Source: Rhynchospora pubera
Lineage: Eukaryota > Streptophyta > Magnoliopsida > Poales > Cyperaceae
Length of the DNA: 64,000 nt
Reading direction: 5' to 3'
NCBI GenBank assembly: GCA_028095005.1
Contig: CM051459.1
Coordinates: forward strand, 202,717,902-202,781,901
Below are positions 23,948 through 33,045 of this stretch, in pieces. The position numbers and the translations under genes were made by a program. The notes below the pieces were generated by a model. The model worked only from the letters and a program-made list of their open reading frames with translations, was not told where the DNA came from and made no database searches. Numbering within the stretch: position 1 is the stretch's first letter; every line of letters begins with the position of its first letter.

Positions 23948-24295
23948 GTTGTATTGAGATGGAGAGGTGCAAACGGGTCAAGCGGGTCGGCTATGGAAGG
24001 GTTGAAAGAGAGAGAGATAGGGAGAGTGGAGGGTACCACTAGAGAGAGAGTGGAGAGGAGAGGAGAATGGTGGTCCGATCTAGTGGAGCGGGTGGGAGTA
24101 GAGGCGGCGCTGCTAGGGGGTGGGAGCGGCGACCGAGAGGGGTTAGGAGGAAGGGTTTTTGATTTTGTGTTAGAGGGGTTCGGGTAGGGGAGAGAAGGAA
24201 GGGTCGAAGGGAGAAAAGATATCGGGTCGGGTTTGGGTCGGATCCGAAATTTTTTTTTTTTTTGGGTCTGCCTTTGTTGGGCCCTTGTTGGGCTT

Positions 24296-24331
24296 CCCCC
24301 CCAAACTTAGATTTTCCATTGTCCTCAATGG
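24296..24331 (-). other. Third polypurine-tract-and-hairpin copy
   Basis: On the minus strand: hairpin CCATTG-AGGA-CAATGG, then a spacer and CTAAGTTTGGGGGGG. It lies between the end of pol and the start of the extra ORF, where an internal priming site would be placed. The rest of the 23948-24680 spacer is GA-rich and noncoding. Two degenerate palindrome copies overlap 24379-24405. Confidence 0.8.
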
Positions 24332-24680
24332 TATTCTGGGGATGATGGCAATTTACGGGATTTGAGATTCGAGATTTCGATTCGGACTGGATTTCGGATC
24401 GAATTCACCCCTTTTCTGAAAATTGAAAAAATAAGATCGGCATTAGGTTCGAATATCTTGGCAGGAAACCCAAGTTAAATAAATATATGAGATAAAGTGT
24501 TAGAGCAAAAAGATAAATAAGAGATAAACGTTAGCGTCAGAAATATCTAATAAACAATTTAAATTGCAAAGAAATTTGAAATAAATGAAATTAAAGTAAA
24601 GAGAGAGAAAGTGAGAGAAAATCTTGGGTTGCCTCCCAAGTAGCGCTTCTTTAAGGTCATTAGCTTGACCCTCAGTCGAC

Positions 24681-27600
24681 TCATGTTTCGGGTGGATCGA
24701 GAAGCGAAACGACCCTTGCTTCTCCTATTTCGTGATTGGCGATGTAGTGCTTCAGGCGCTGTCCGTTGACCTTGAAAGGTTCATAATTCTTGTCGCATAT
24801 GTCCACCGCTCCAAAAGGATAAACTTTCACGACTCGGAATGGTCCGGACCATCTCGATTTGAGCTTTCTCGGGAAGAGCTTGAGTCTCGAATTGAATAGC
24901 AACACTAGATCGCCTTCTTTGAACTCCCGCCTTGAGATGTTCCTATCATGCAACAACTTCGTTTTTTCTTTATACAATTTTGCATTTTCATAGGAATGGA
25001 AACGTACCTCATCTAGCTCATGTAAGTCCAGGATTCTCTTTTGACCTGCTGCGTGCAAGTCCATATTGAGGGTACGGATCGCCCAAAGCGCTTTGTGCTC
25101 GATCTCAACCGGTAAGTGGCACGGCTTGCCATACACCAATTTGAAAGGGCTCATGCCGATCGGGGTTTTGAAAGCGGTTCTGTATGCCCAAAGTGCATCG
25201 TCGAGCTTCATGGCCCAGTCCTTTCGTGTTTGCGTCACCGTCTTTTCGAGAATGCTCTTGATCTCGCGGTTCGAGATTTCGACTTGACCACTCGTTTGCG
25301 GGTGGTAGGGAGTTGCCACCTTGTGCGTGACCCCGTGTCTCTTTAAGAGGTTGTCGAATTGACGGTTGATGAAATGCTTGCCTCCATCGCTTATCACGGC
25401 CCTGGGGACACCAAAACGAGGAAAAATTATCCTTGAAAGGAGTTTGATTACCGCGTTTGAGTCGGCTGCCTTGCATGCGATCGCCTCAACCCATTTGGAT
25501 ACGTAGTCGACTGCCACCAAGATGTACTCATTTCCATAGGAGGAAGGGAAGGGTCCCATAAAGTCGACGCCCCAAACATCAAAGACTTCCACCTCTTGAA
25601 TCGGGTTGAGAGACATCTCACTCCGCTTGGATATGTTTCCCGTCCTTTGACACTGATCACAAGACAAAACAAAAGAACGAGCATCTTTAAACAAAGTGGG
25701 CCAGTAGAGACCAGATTGCAATACCTTAGCGGCCGTCTTGGAAAAAGAGGCATGTCCGCCATAAGCTGAGGAATGGCAGTGAGCGAGAACGGGTCGGACT
25801 TCCTCGTAGGGAATGCATCTGCGATAGACATCATCGATGCCCAACTTGAACAGGTAGGGCTCCTCCCAAAAATAGTACTTGGCATCCGATTTGAGCATCT
25901 TTCTTTGTTGGTAAGTCATTTCGGGAGGCAGCGCACCGCTGGCCAAGTAATTTGCCAAGTCTGCGTACCAGGGTGCCCTGAATTCGGACCGAATTGGCTG
26001 GAATTCGGTCCGAATTCCAGGCTGAGAAATCCTGTCGGCAGCTCCAGAGGAACGAATTCGGTCCGAATTGGGTGGAATTCGGTCCGAATTCTGGCATGAG
26101 AAAATTTCTGAAATTCCAGAGGCTTCAATTCGGTCCGAATTAGGGGGAATTCGGTCCGAATCACAATGAATCATCATCAGATGTTCGTCTGGGAACGATT
26201 CGTTGATCGGTAGCTCTCTCCTTTCGCTATTTTCAACATGTAATCGCGACAAATGGTCGTCCACCGAGTTTTCTGAGCCCTTTTTGTCCCTTATCTCGAG
26301 GTCGAATTCTTGAAGGAGTAAAATCCACCTTATTAGCCTCGGTTTCGCATCCTTCTTGCCTAAAAGATAACGGATTGCAGCATGGTCTGTGAACACTATC
26401 ACTTTTGACCCCACAAGGTAGGATCTGAATTTGTCGAGGGCAAAGACGATGGCAAGCAACTCCTTCTCCGTGGTGGTATAGTTCAGTTGAGCTGGGTCAA
26501 GCACCTTGCTCGCGTAGTAAATAGCCACGGGTTTCTTGTCTCGCCTTTGACCGAGAACGGCTCCCACCGCATAGTCACTGGCGTCACACATGAGCTCGAA
26601 AGGCATGGACCAGTCCGGGGGTTGCAGTATTGGTGCAGTGATAAGAGCTTTCTTTAGTTCCTGAAAAGCATGGAGACAATCATCGTTGACAACAAAATCA
26701 ATATCCTTCACCAATAGATTAGTGAGAGGTTTAGCAATTTTTGAGAAATCTTTGATAAAGCGACGGTAGAAGCCAGCATGTCCCAAGAAACTTCGCACGT
26801 CCTTTACGTTGGATGGCATTCCGAGCTTCTCGATCACTTGAACTTTCGCTTTATCGACCTCGATTCCGTTTGCCGTGACCACGTGTCCCAACACGACTCC
26901 CGTCTGCACCATGAAGTGGCATTTTTCCCAATTCAAGACAAGATTGACTTCTTCACAACGCTGCAAAACTTTAGAGAGGTTAGTCAAACAAACGTCAAAC
27001 GAAGTACCATAGACGGAAAAATCGTCCATGAATACCTCCATAACATTCTCAATCAAATCAGAAAATATGGTCATCATGGCACGTTGGAAAGTTGCTGGTG
27101 CATTGCACAGCCCAAAAGGCATTCTCCTATAAGCAAATGTACCGTATGGACAAGTGAATGTGGTTTTTTCTTGGTCATCAGGGTGGATGGGTATTTGGAA
27201 GAAACCAGAATAACCATCTAGGTAACAAAAATAAGAGTGAGAAGCAAGTCTTTCGAGAAGTTGGTCGATGAATGGCAAGGGAAAATGATCCTTGCGAGTG
27301 GCAGCATTGAGTTTACGGTAGTCGATGCACATGCGCCATCCCGTCACCACTCGGGTTTGAATCAGCTCGTTTTTCTCATTTTTCACCACGGTCGTCCCGC
27401 CCTTCTTTGGGACGACATGGACTGGGCTGACCCACTTGCTGTCCGAGATCGGGTAGATAACCCCCGCATCGAGGAGTTTGAGGATCTCCTTTTTAACGAC
27501 CTCCTTCAGGTTTGGGTTTAGCCTTCTTTGAGCCTCGATGGTTGGCTTATGGTCGTCCTCCATCAAGATGCGATGTGTGCAGAAGGACGGGTGAATGCCC

Positions 27601-29357
27601 TTCAAGTCCCCAATCGAATACCCGATCGCCTTTCGATGTGCTTTTAGTTCCTCCAAAAGCTTTCCTGTTTGCTCATCATCCAAAGCAGCGTTAATAATAA
27701 CAGGGTAGGTTTGATTTGGTCCAAGAAACTCATACCTTAAAGTGTCGGGCAGGGGCTTTAATTCAACTTGAGGTGGCTGTCCAGGGACTGGAATTCGGTC
27801 CGAATCAGGAGGAATTCGGTCCGAATTCTCACATGATAAAATTGCAGAAATCCCAGAGCCATCAATTCGGTCCGAATTCTGTGGAATTCGGTCCGAATTG
27901 ATGGTGTTTTGTGGCTCCAGCCCTTCTGTCGCCTCTCCAGACAATTCCTCTACTGCTATTGCTTCTTGTATTTCGCTGAGGAACTCGTGGTAAGTCGTGA
28001 GAGCATCAAGGTACCGGTCTTCGAGTCGCTTTTCGACCGGAATCTCCTCCACATCGATTTGGTAGCAAGACTCGAGCTGGTTTGAGCATTTCATGGCTTG
28101 GTCGATTGAGTATTCCCATTGCTCACCACCGACTCTCACCAGAATGGTCCCGTCTCTTATGTCCATCAAGATACCTGCAGTTCTAAGGAAGGGGCGTCCC
28201 AAAATGATGGGAACATCCCCGTCTTCCTCCATGTCCATTATCACAAAATCACCAGGTACAAAGAATTTACCGAGCTTGACTGGGATGTCCTCGATCTCAC
28301 CAATGGCCATTCGGATTGACGAATCTGCGAGTTTGAGAGTGGTGTTCGAAGGTTTCAATCTCCCAATGCCGATCCGGTCGAACACAGATTTGGGCATCAA
28401 ACTCACGCTTGCCCCATTGTCACACAGGGCCCTTTTTATCTGAGCTCCGCCAATAGTGCACGGTATGGTGAATCTACCCGGATCGTCCATCTTAACGGGC
28501 ATCTTCTTTTGAATCACCATGTTGCAGTGCTCTGTAATCCCTGAACTTTTGAACTCTTCTAAAAGAAATTTGTGAGTAATCAGATCTTTTAAGAATTTGG
28601 CATAAGAGGGAATCTGAGTAATTGCATCAGTGAAAGGAATGGTGATTCTCAAACCCCTAATTACCTCTAAGAACCTTTTGAACTGCTCGTTCACCTTTGC
28701 TTTGGCCAATCTTTGAGGAAATGGGGCCCTTATGCGCTGATCGGGAGCCTTCAGCAGTGGATTTGGGGCAGATGTACGTTTGGCCCCTTCAAATTCGGTC
28801 CGAATTGGCTCTGATTCGGTCCGAATTAGAGGTTCTGGAATTTGCTGCGCAGCAATTCGGTCCGAATTGGCTCTGATTCGGTCCGAATTCGCTTCAGGTT
28901 CAGCAGCAGACGCGACTTTCGGCTGGACTTCTTTGGGCATAGGTGGGTCCTTGTATTGGGTGCCACTCCTAAGTGTGTGCACCGCGTTGATTTCTGCGCG
29001 AGGGTTTGGCTCGAGTTGACTTGGGAGCTTCCCTTGCTCGCGAGTGTTTTGAGATGCAAAGAACCCCTCGATCATCTTTTCCACTCGCGAGGCGGCTCCG
29101 GCTTCTTTTTTGAGCTTGGCCATTCCATCAAGGAGCTTCTCATTTAAGGCATTTTGAGTTTCAACAAAGTGTTCGAACTCAGGTGTAACGTAGGGTTTTC
29201 TTTGAAAATTCTGCCCTCGATCGTTGTTGGGCAGGGGGCCTCGATTTTGGTTCGGTTGAGGTGGGTTTCCAGGACGGTTGTTGTATATCTTCCTCGGGAC
29301 GAACCCGCGGTTTTGGAAATTGCCTTGGTTACCACCTGTCTCATTATTCCCAGTGAA
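24681..29357 (-). CDS. Gypsy Pol (protease, RT, RNase H, integrase)
   Basis: This is the Pol part of a single Gag-Pol frame, open from the TGA at 29358-29360 to the stop at 24681. Counting from the Met at 29123: an Athila-type linker (INAVHTLRSG), a paired-palindrome linker (residues 79-111), an aspartic protease with the active site read as CDNGAS (about 234-239), another palindrome linker, RT with FMDD (about 698-701), RNase H (DASDYAVGAVLG, TEKELLAIVFAL), a third palindrome linker, then integrase with an HHCC finger (from about 1114) and a D,D,E core (DVWGVDFMG about 1184, ISDGGKHF, GQVEISNRE about 1280). There is no chromodomain. No frameshift is seen within 24681-29123. Retropepsins normally read DTG or DSG; Athila-type proteases often vary at this position. 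The enzymes mature the particle, copy the RNA and insert the cDNA. Confidence 0.93.
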   Translation of the reverse strand, partial: FTGNNETGGNQGNFQNRGFVPRKIYNNRPGNPPQPNQNRGPLPNNDRGQNFQRKPYVTPEFEHFVETQNALNEKLLDGMAKLKKEAGAASRVEKMIEGFFASQNTREQGKLPSQLEPNPRAEINAVHTLRSGTQYKDPPMPKEVQPKVASAAEPEANSDRIRANSDRIAAQQIPEPLIRTESEPIRTEFEGAKRTSAPNPLLKAPDQRIRAPFPQRLAKAKVNEQFKRFLEVIRGLRITIPFTDAITQIPSYAKFLKDLITHKFLLEEFKSSGITEHCNMVIQKKMPVKMDDPGRFTIPCTIGGAQIKRALCDNGASVSLMPKSVFDRIGIGRLKPSNTTLKLADSSIRMAIGEIEDIPVKLGKFFVPGDFVIMDMEEDGDVPIILGRPFLRTAGILMDIRDGTILVRVGGEQWEYSIDQAMKCSNQLESCYQIDVEEIPVEKRLEDRYLDALTTYHEFLSEIQEAIAVEELSGEATEGLEPQNTINSDRIPQNSDRIDGSGISAILSCENSDRIPPDSDRIPVPGQPPQVELKPLPDTLRYEFLGPNQTYPVIINAALDDEQTGKLLEELKAHRKAIGYSIGDLKGIHPSFCTHRILMEDDHKPTIEAQRRLNPNLKEVVKKEILKLLDAGVIYPISDSKWVSPVHVVPKKGGTTVVKNEKNELIQTRVVTGWRMCIDYRKLNAATRKDHFPLPFIDQLLERLASHSYFCYLDGYSGFFQIPIHPDDQEKTTFTCPYGTFAYRRMPFGLCNAPATFQRAMMTIFSDLIENVMEVFMDDFSVYGTSFDVCLTNLSKVLQRCEEVNLVLNWEKCHFMVQTGVVLGHVVTANGIEVDKAKVQVIEKLGMPSNVKDVRSFLGHAGFYRRFIKDFSKIAKPLTNLLVKDIDFVVNDDCLHAFQELKKALITAPILQPPDWSMPFELMCDASDYAVGAVLGQRRDKKPVAIYYASKVLDPAQLNYTTTEKELLAIVFALDKFRSYLVGSKVIVFTDHAAIRYLLGKKDAKPRLIRWILLLQEFDLEIRDKKGSENSVDDHLSRLHVENSERRELPINESFPDEHLMMIHCDSDRIPPNSDRIEASGISEIFSCQNSDRIPPNSDRIRSSGAADRISQPGIRTEFQPIRSEFRAPWYADLANYLASGALPPEMTYQQRKMLKSDAKYYFWEEPYLFKLGIDDVYRRCIPYEEVRPVLAHCHSSAYGGHASFSKTAAKVLQSGLYWPTLFKDARSFVLSCDQCQRTGNISKRSEMSLNPIQEVEVFDVWGVDFMGPFPSSYGNEYILVAVDYVSKWVEAIACKAADSNAVIKLLSRIIFPRFGVPRAVISDGGKHFINRQFDNLLKRHGVTHKVATPYHPQTSGQVEISNREIKSILEKTVTQTRKDWAMKLDDALWAYRTAFKTPIGMSPFKLVYGKPCHLPVEIEHKALWAIRTLNMDLHAAGQKRILDLHELDEVRFHSYENAKLYKEKTKLLHDRNISRREFKEGDLVLLFNSRLKLFPRKLKSRWSGPFRVVKVYPFGAVDICDKNYEPFKVNGQRLKHYIANHEIGEARVVSLLDPPET
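25981..26162. repeat. Six-copy palindrome cassette, RNase H-integrase linker
   Basis: Palindromes start at 25981, 26002, 26055, 26076, 26127 and 26148. On the minus strand the first two pairs read NSDRI-type peptides. The last pair, displaced by 74 bp, reads IRTEF/IRSEF. All remain open. It falls between the RNase H and integrase domains. Confidence 0.96.
27792..27899. repeat. Four-copy palindrome cassette, protease-RT linker
   Basis: Starts at 27792, 27813, 27864 and 27885. The 72-bp distance between pairs keeps the frame, so all four read as NSDRI or DSDRI. Confidence 0.96.
28792..28889. repeat. Four-copy palindrome cassette, Gag-protease linker
   Basis: Starts at 28792, 28813, 28854 and 28875. 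The pairs are 62 bp apart, so the first-read pair gives NSDRI and the second IRTES/IRTEF, in different frames of the same palindrome. Confidence 0.96.
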
Positions 29358-30734
29358 TCATTGGTACCAGTTACGGACGTCCTCAAAGGAATTGACTTCC
29401 TCTGGTGCAGGGTCTCCATACTGTAGAGGACAATCTGGAGATTTGTGCCCTTCCTCCCCACACACTCCGCACTCTTTCGAGAGCAAGTGAGTGCCACTAA
29501 TCGATTGCATCTTAGCAAGCTCGGCTTCCAGATAAGCGATCCTGTCGCGAGTGTCTTGGACTTCTTTAACCTCGTGTCGAATTGGGTTGCCTCTCGACGG
29601 GTTAGGTGCCGGCCAATTGTAGTGCAGCGCACATCTCTCAATGGCTGCACGTGCTTGCTCCGCATCGAGCTGCGTGAAACTTCCACCTGAAAAAGCATCA
29701 ACATTCACTTTAATACCATCGTAAAGACCGTTATAAAATGAATGGATGGTCAACCAATCCTGAATTCCATGGTTAGGACAAGAATTCTCTAGGTCTCTAA
29801 ACCGTTCCCAAGCTTCCCTATACGATTCATCACCCCTTTGTTTGAAATTTGTGATTTCCCTCCTAATTTCAAAGGCTCTTTTTGCTGGAAAATACCATTC
29901 GAGAAAAATCCTAGTCATGGCTTCCCAACTATCTATTGACCCTCTTTTCAGTGTATTGTACCATTTTTTGGCCTTATCCCTAAGAGAAAAATGAAACAGG
30001 AGAAGTCTAATAGAATCCGGGGAAACTCCGTTGAATTTCAACAATTTGGTGCAATCAAGAAAAGCTTGTAAATGTGCATGTGGGTCCTCTTGGTCAACCC
30101 CATAGAATTGGTTTTGTTGCACGAGCGCGACATGCGCGGGGTTGATTTGCATGTTGTTTGCGGCGATTCCTCTAATCACAATCGGTCCATCCACGTCTTG
30201 GACTCGAGGGGCAGAGTGCTCGCGAAGAGTTTTGTGTGGCCCCTGAGCTTCGTCGGGATTAACCGGTGCTCCAGGGATGCTACCGCCGTCATTGAAATTT
30301 CCATTGCGCTCTTCCTCGAAGACGAGTCGCTCTTGCTCGAGGGCGAGCCGTTCTTGGAGAATCCTTTGCTGTGTGGCCTCTAACTCAAGGCGTAGAGCCT
30401 CAAGTTGCCTAGCTTCATCAGTTCGATCGGCCATTGGAACGCTTGTTCCTTCGCCCGTCTGCAGGTTCTGCAGGAATTCGGTCCGAATAGGTTGAAATTC
30501 GGACCGAATTTGACCCTCTGGAACTTGCTGAGTTTCGATTCGGACCGGATTGGGCGGAATTCGGTCCGGATTCGGTGCTGGTTGTTGTTGCTTCTTCCCC
30601 TTGCGAGCAGCGGCTTGCGTTGTGCACGAGCTAGAAGCTTCGTGAGGGTTGTCTCCCTTACCCCTTAGGTTGTATTCGTGTGGAATTTGGGGTTGGGTGT
30701 TTCTTGATCCTCTAGCCAGCGTTACCCTACACAC
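29358..30734 (-). CDS. Gypsy Gag
   Basis: A 458-codon reading ends at TGA (29360-29358). The N-terminal part is basic with a palindrome cassette (NPDRIPPNPVRI). It is followed by a Gln/Glu-rich coiled-coil-like stretch (ERLALEQERLVFEEER), then the retrotransposon Gag core (FLDCTKLLKFNGVSPDSIRL, FSLRDKAKKWYNTL, FFPAKRAFEIRREI-type block) and a CCHC knuckle (CGVCGEEGHKSPDC). After the stop the same frame runs uninterrupted into Pol, so the TGA is either a Trp-to-stop mutation or a readthrough site. The bases after it (TTC) do not match the usual readthrough contexts I know. No ATG opens the frame: the annotated start is GTG and the first in-frame ATG is about codon 100, so the original start may be lost. 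Confidence 0.88.
   Translation of the reverse strand: MCRVTLARGSRNTQPQIPHEYNLRGKGDNPHEASSSCTTQAAARKGKKQQQPAPNPDRIPPNPVRIETQQVPEGQIRSEFQPIRTEFLQNLQTGEGTSVPMADRTDEARQLEALRLELEATQQRILQERLALEQERLVFEEERNGNFNDGGSIPGAPVNPDEAQGPHKTLREHSAPRVQDVDGPIVIRGIAANNMQINPAHVALVQQNQFYGVDQEDPHAHLQAFLDCTKLLKFNGVSPDSIRLLLFHFSLRDKAKKWYNTLKRGSIDSWEAMTRIFLEWYFPAKRAFEIRREITNFKQRGDESYREAWERFRDLENSCPNHGIQDWLTIHSFYNGLYDGIKVNVDAFSGGSFTQLDAEQARAAIERCALHYNWPAPNPSRGNPIRHEVKEVQDTRDRIAYLEAELAKMQSISGTHLLSKECGVCGEEGHKSPDCPLQYGDPAPEEVNSFEDVRNWYQ
30475..30572. repeat. Four-copy palindrome cassette in the Gag N-terminus
   Basis: Starts at 30475, 30496, 30537 and 30558, with the same 21-bp and 62-bp distances as the Gag-protease linker cassette. 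Two copies carry G for A at the arm ends (GGATT), the most diverged set in the element. Confidence 0.95.
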
Positions 30735-30830
30735 AAGAGATTCAACAACAAAAGTACCGAATGAGTAAAAAGAATAAAAGAATGAGTCTAGTCTCTAATT
30801 ACTTTAATAAGAAATAATATCATTACGCCA

Positions 30831-30848
30831 TCCCCGGCAACGGCGCCA
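30831..30848 (-). other. Gypsy primer binding site
   Basis: On the minus strand TGGCGCCGTTGCCGGGGA follows the 5' LTR after AAA. A tRNA-complementary start of this kind is typical of Athila-like elements. I believe the primer is tRNA-Asp but could not check it. The stretch 30735-30830 is the untranslated leader. Confidence 0.85.
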
Positions 30849-31718
30849 TTTTGATCGAGGGATAAACCAAGGTCAAAATAAATAATCCTTGTACTCGACT
30901 AGTCGCTTGTAGTAGAGTAAAGGTGTCGAACCCACAGAGATGGATATGAGTATTATTCTTATTATTTCGTTAAATCTAGACGATAAAAATTTAGAAGAGA
31001 ATCGGTAACTTGAATCGAACAAATTAAAGGAAAATAAAATTATGCAGTTGCGAATAACGAGAATGTGCAAAACAATTGAAATAGATATTTTTGGGGTTTT
31101 CTAACGGAATAAGGTATGATAATAAAGATGCCTTAGGGTTCGATTTCACTTAGAACTGGCCACAGAGTCGCAAGACCTAGCACTGTCGTATTCGGCCTTG
31201 CTAATTCCACTGTGTAAATGCTGTGGTCTACCCTCTTGTTGATTTATCCAAGCCAAAGGTCCATCTAGCCAAACCTAACTCCCTAACCCTCCGCTTTCGC
31301 CTATTGGGTACGGTATTTGGAATGGGATCTAGTGTTGAATAACCTTCATCGAGTGTATTGCACCCCCAACTTTCGTTGTTCGGTGGACTTACTCGAGTTT
31401 ACCAATGGTTTTCTACGAGGTATTTAGTTAGATTTTCGCCTAACTAGAAACGTTCACTTTTGGTTATTAATTGGTCGACTTTCGCCATTGACCTACCTCG
31501 AAATACTCGCACAGGACTCGATTAATATAATGTAGAGATGTTCCCAACAAATGCGCGCGTACAAAAGTCGAGCAATACAAGTAGTAATGGTCCGAACACA
31601 AGCAATTTCAATTAAAATCCCAAGGGTAATTGACTTCATCCATCAACAAAACAAATAAACCAAGCAAAACCTAGATCTAAGCTACATCGTCCCCTAAGCA
31701 ATGAGTTTTTAGCCTAAC

Positions 31719-32933
31719 ATACTAAGAGTAACAATGCAAATAACAGAATATAGAACTAAACAATCCATAAAACCAGAAAATAGAGAAATCTAGTACACAA
31801 ATAAACCAGTTTTTGAGATAAAACCACTGCCAAATGCACACTAGAAGGTAGGGAATCCGTCGGAGCAGCAACCACAGCGAAATCTCGAGTCTAACCCCTG
31901 TCACAGTCGCCCAAAGCCAAGAGAAAGAGCCAAAAAGTGGATCTGGATCTGCTGGGGAGAGAAAAAGAGAGAATGGAATGAAGAATGGCCTCCTCTATAC
32001 ATGGAAGGCGCCTATATCCCCTGCAACAGCTGTGACATCAATTCTCCTTTAATTTTGGCGGAAATCGAGGCTTCCAAATGGAGAAAACGCCTCCAGAACG
32101 CTGCCAGAACACTTTCCATAAAAATACTAAGAGTAACAATGCAAATAACAGAATATAGAACTAAACAATCCATAAAACCAGAAAATAGAGAAATCTAGTA
32201 CACAAATAAACCAGTTTTTGAGATAAAACCACTGCCAAATGCACACTAGAAGGTAGGGAATCCGTCGGAGCAGCAACCACAGCGAAATCTCGAGTCTAAC
32301 CCCTGTCACAGTCGCCCAAAGCCAAGAGAAAGAGCCAAAAAGTGGATCTGGATCTGCTGGGGAGAGAAAAAGAGAGAATGGAATGAAGAATGGCCTCCTC
32401 TATACATGGAAGGCGCCTATATCCCCTGCAACAGCTGTTACATCAATTCTCCTTTAATTTTGGCGGAAATCGAGGCTTCCAAATGGAGAAAACGCCTCCA
32501 GAACGCTGCCAGAACACTTTCCATAAAAATACTAAGAGTAACAATGCAAATAACAGAATATAGAACTACACAATCCATAAAACCAGAAAATAGAGAAATC
32601 TAGTACACAAATAAACCAGTTTTTGAGATAAAACCACTGCCAAATGCACACTAGAAGGTAGGGAATCCGTCGGAGCAGCAACCACAGCGAAATCTCGAGT
32701 CTAACCCCTGTCACAGTCGCCCAAAGCCAAGAGAAAGAGCCAAAAAGTGGATCTGGATCTGCTGGGGAGAGAAAAAGAGAGAATGGAATGAAGAATGGCC
32801 TCCTCTATACATGGAAGGCGCCTATATCCCCTGCAACAGCTGTTACATCAATTCTCCTTTAATTTTGACGGAAATCGAGGCTTCCAAATGGAGAAAACGC
32901 CTCCAGAACGCTGCCAGAACACTTTCCATGTAT
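31719..32933. repeat. Tandem triplication, 3 x 405 bp, in the 5' LTR
   Basis: Units at 31719-32123, 32124-32528 and 32529-32933 differ at only a few bases. Each begins ATACTAAGAGTAACAATG and ends CACTTTCCAT, with an AAAA junction absent from the single copy in the partner LTR. Units 2 and 3 share GTTACATC where unit 1 has GTGACATC. Each unit carries the TATA-like region. The short open frames that recur in each unit are by-products of the repetition. Confidence 0.95.
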
Positions 32934-32936
32934 AGC

Positions 32937-33045
32937 AATTCGGACCGAATTCAGGGGAATTCGGACCGAATTGATGCCACTGGATTTTCAGGAGGGAGGT
33001 CTGCGCAGGAATTCGGTCCGAATTCAGGGGAATTCGGTCCGAATT
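32937..33045. repeat. Paired-palindrome cassette in the 5' LTR
   Basis: Starts at 32937, 32958, 33010 and 33031, identical in layout to the partner LTR copy. Confidence 0.97.

Noticed and set aside
24379..24405. An eighth palindrome cassette
   Set aside because: Two degenerate copies overlap with a 12-bp step and several mismatches. At most it is a decayed remnant.
31719..32933. Recurring short open frames on both strands, as if a small gene family
   Set aside because: They are open only because the 405-bp LTR unit is repeated. The single unit in the partner LTR does not conserve one of them, and they have no protein character.
20588..33045. CRISPR-like array, since a short repeat recurs with even spacing
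   Set aside because: The repeats are palindromic pairs scattered over 12 kb of a plant retrotransposon and partly inside coding sequence. There are no unique equal-length spacers and the context is eukaryotic.
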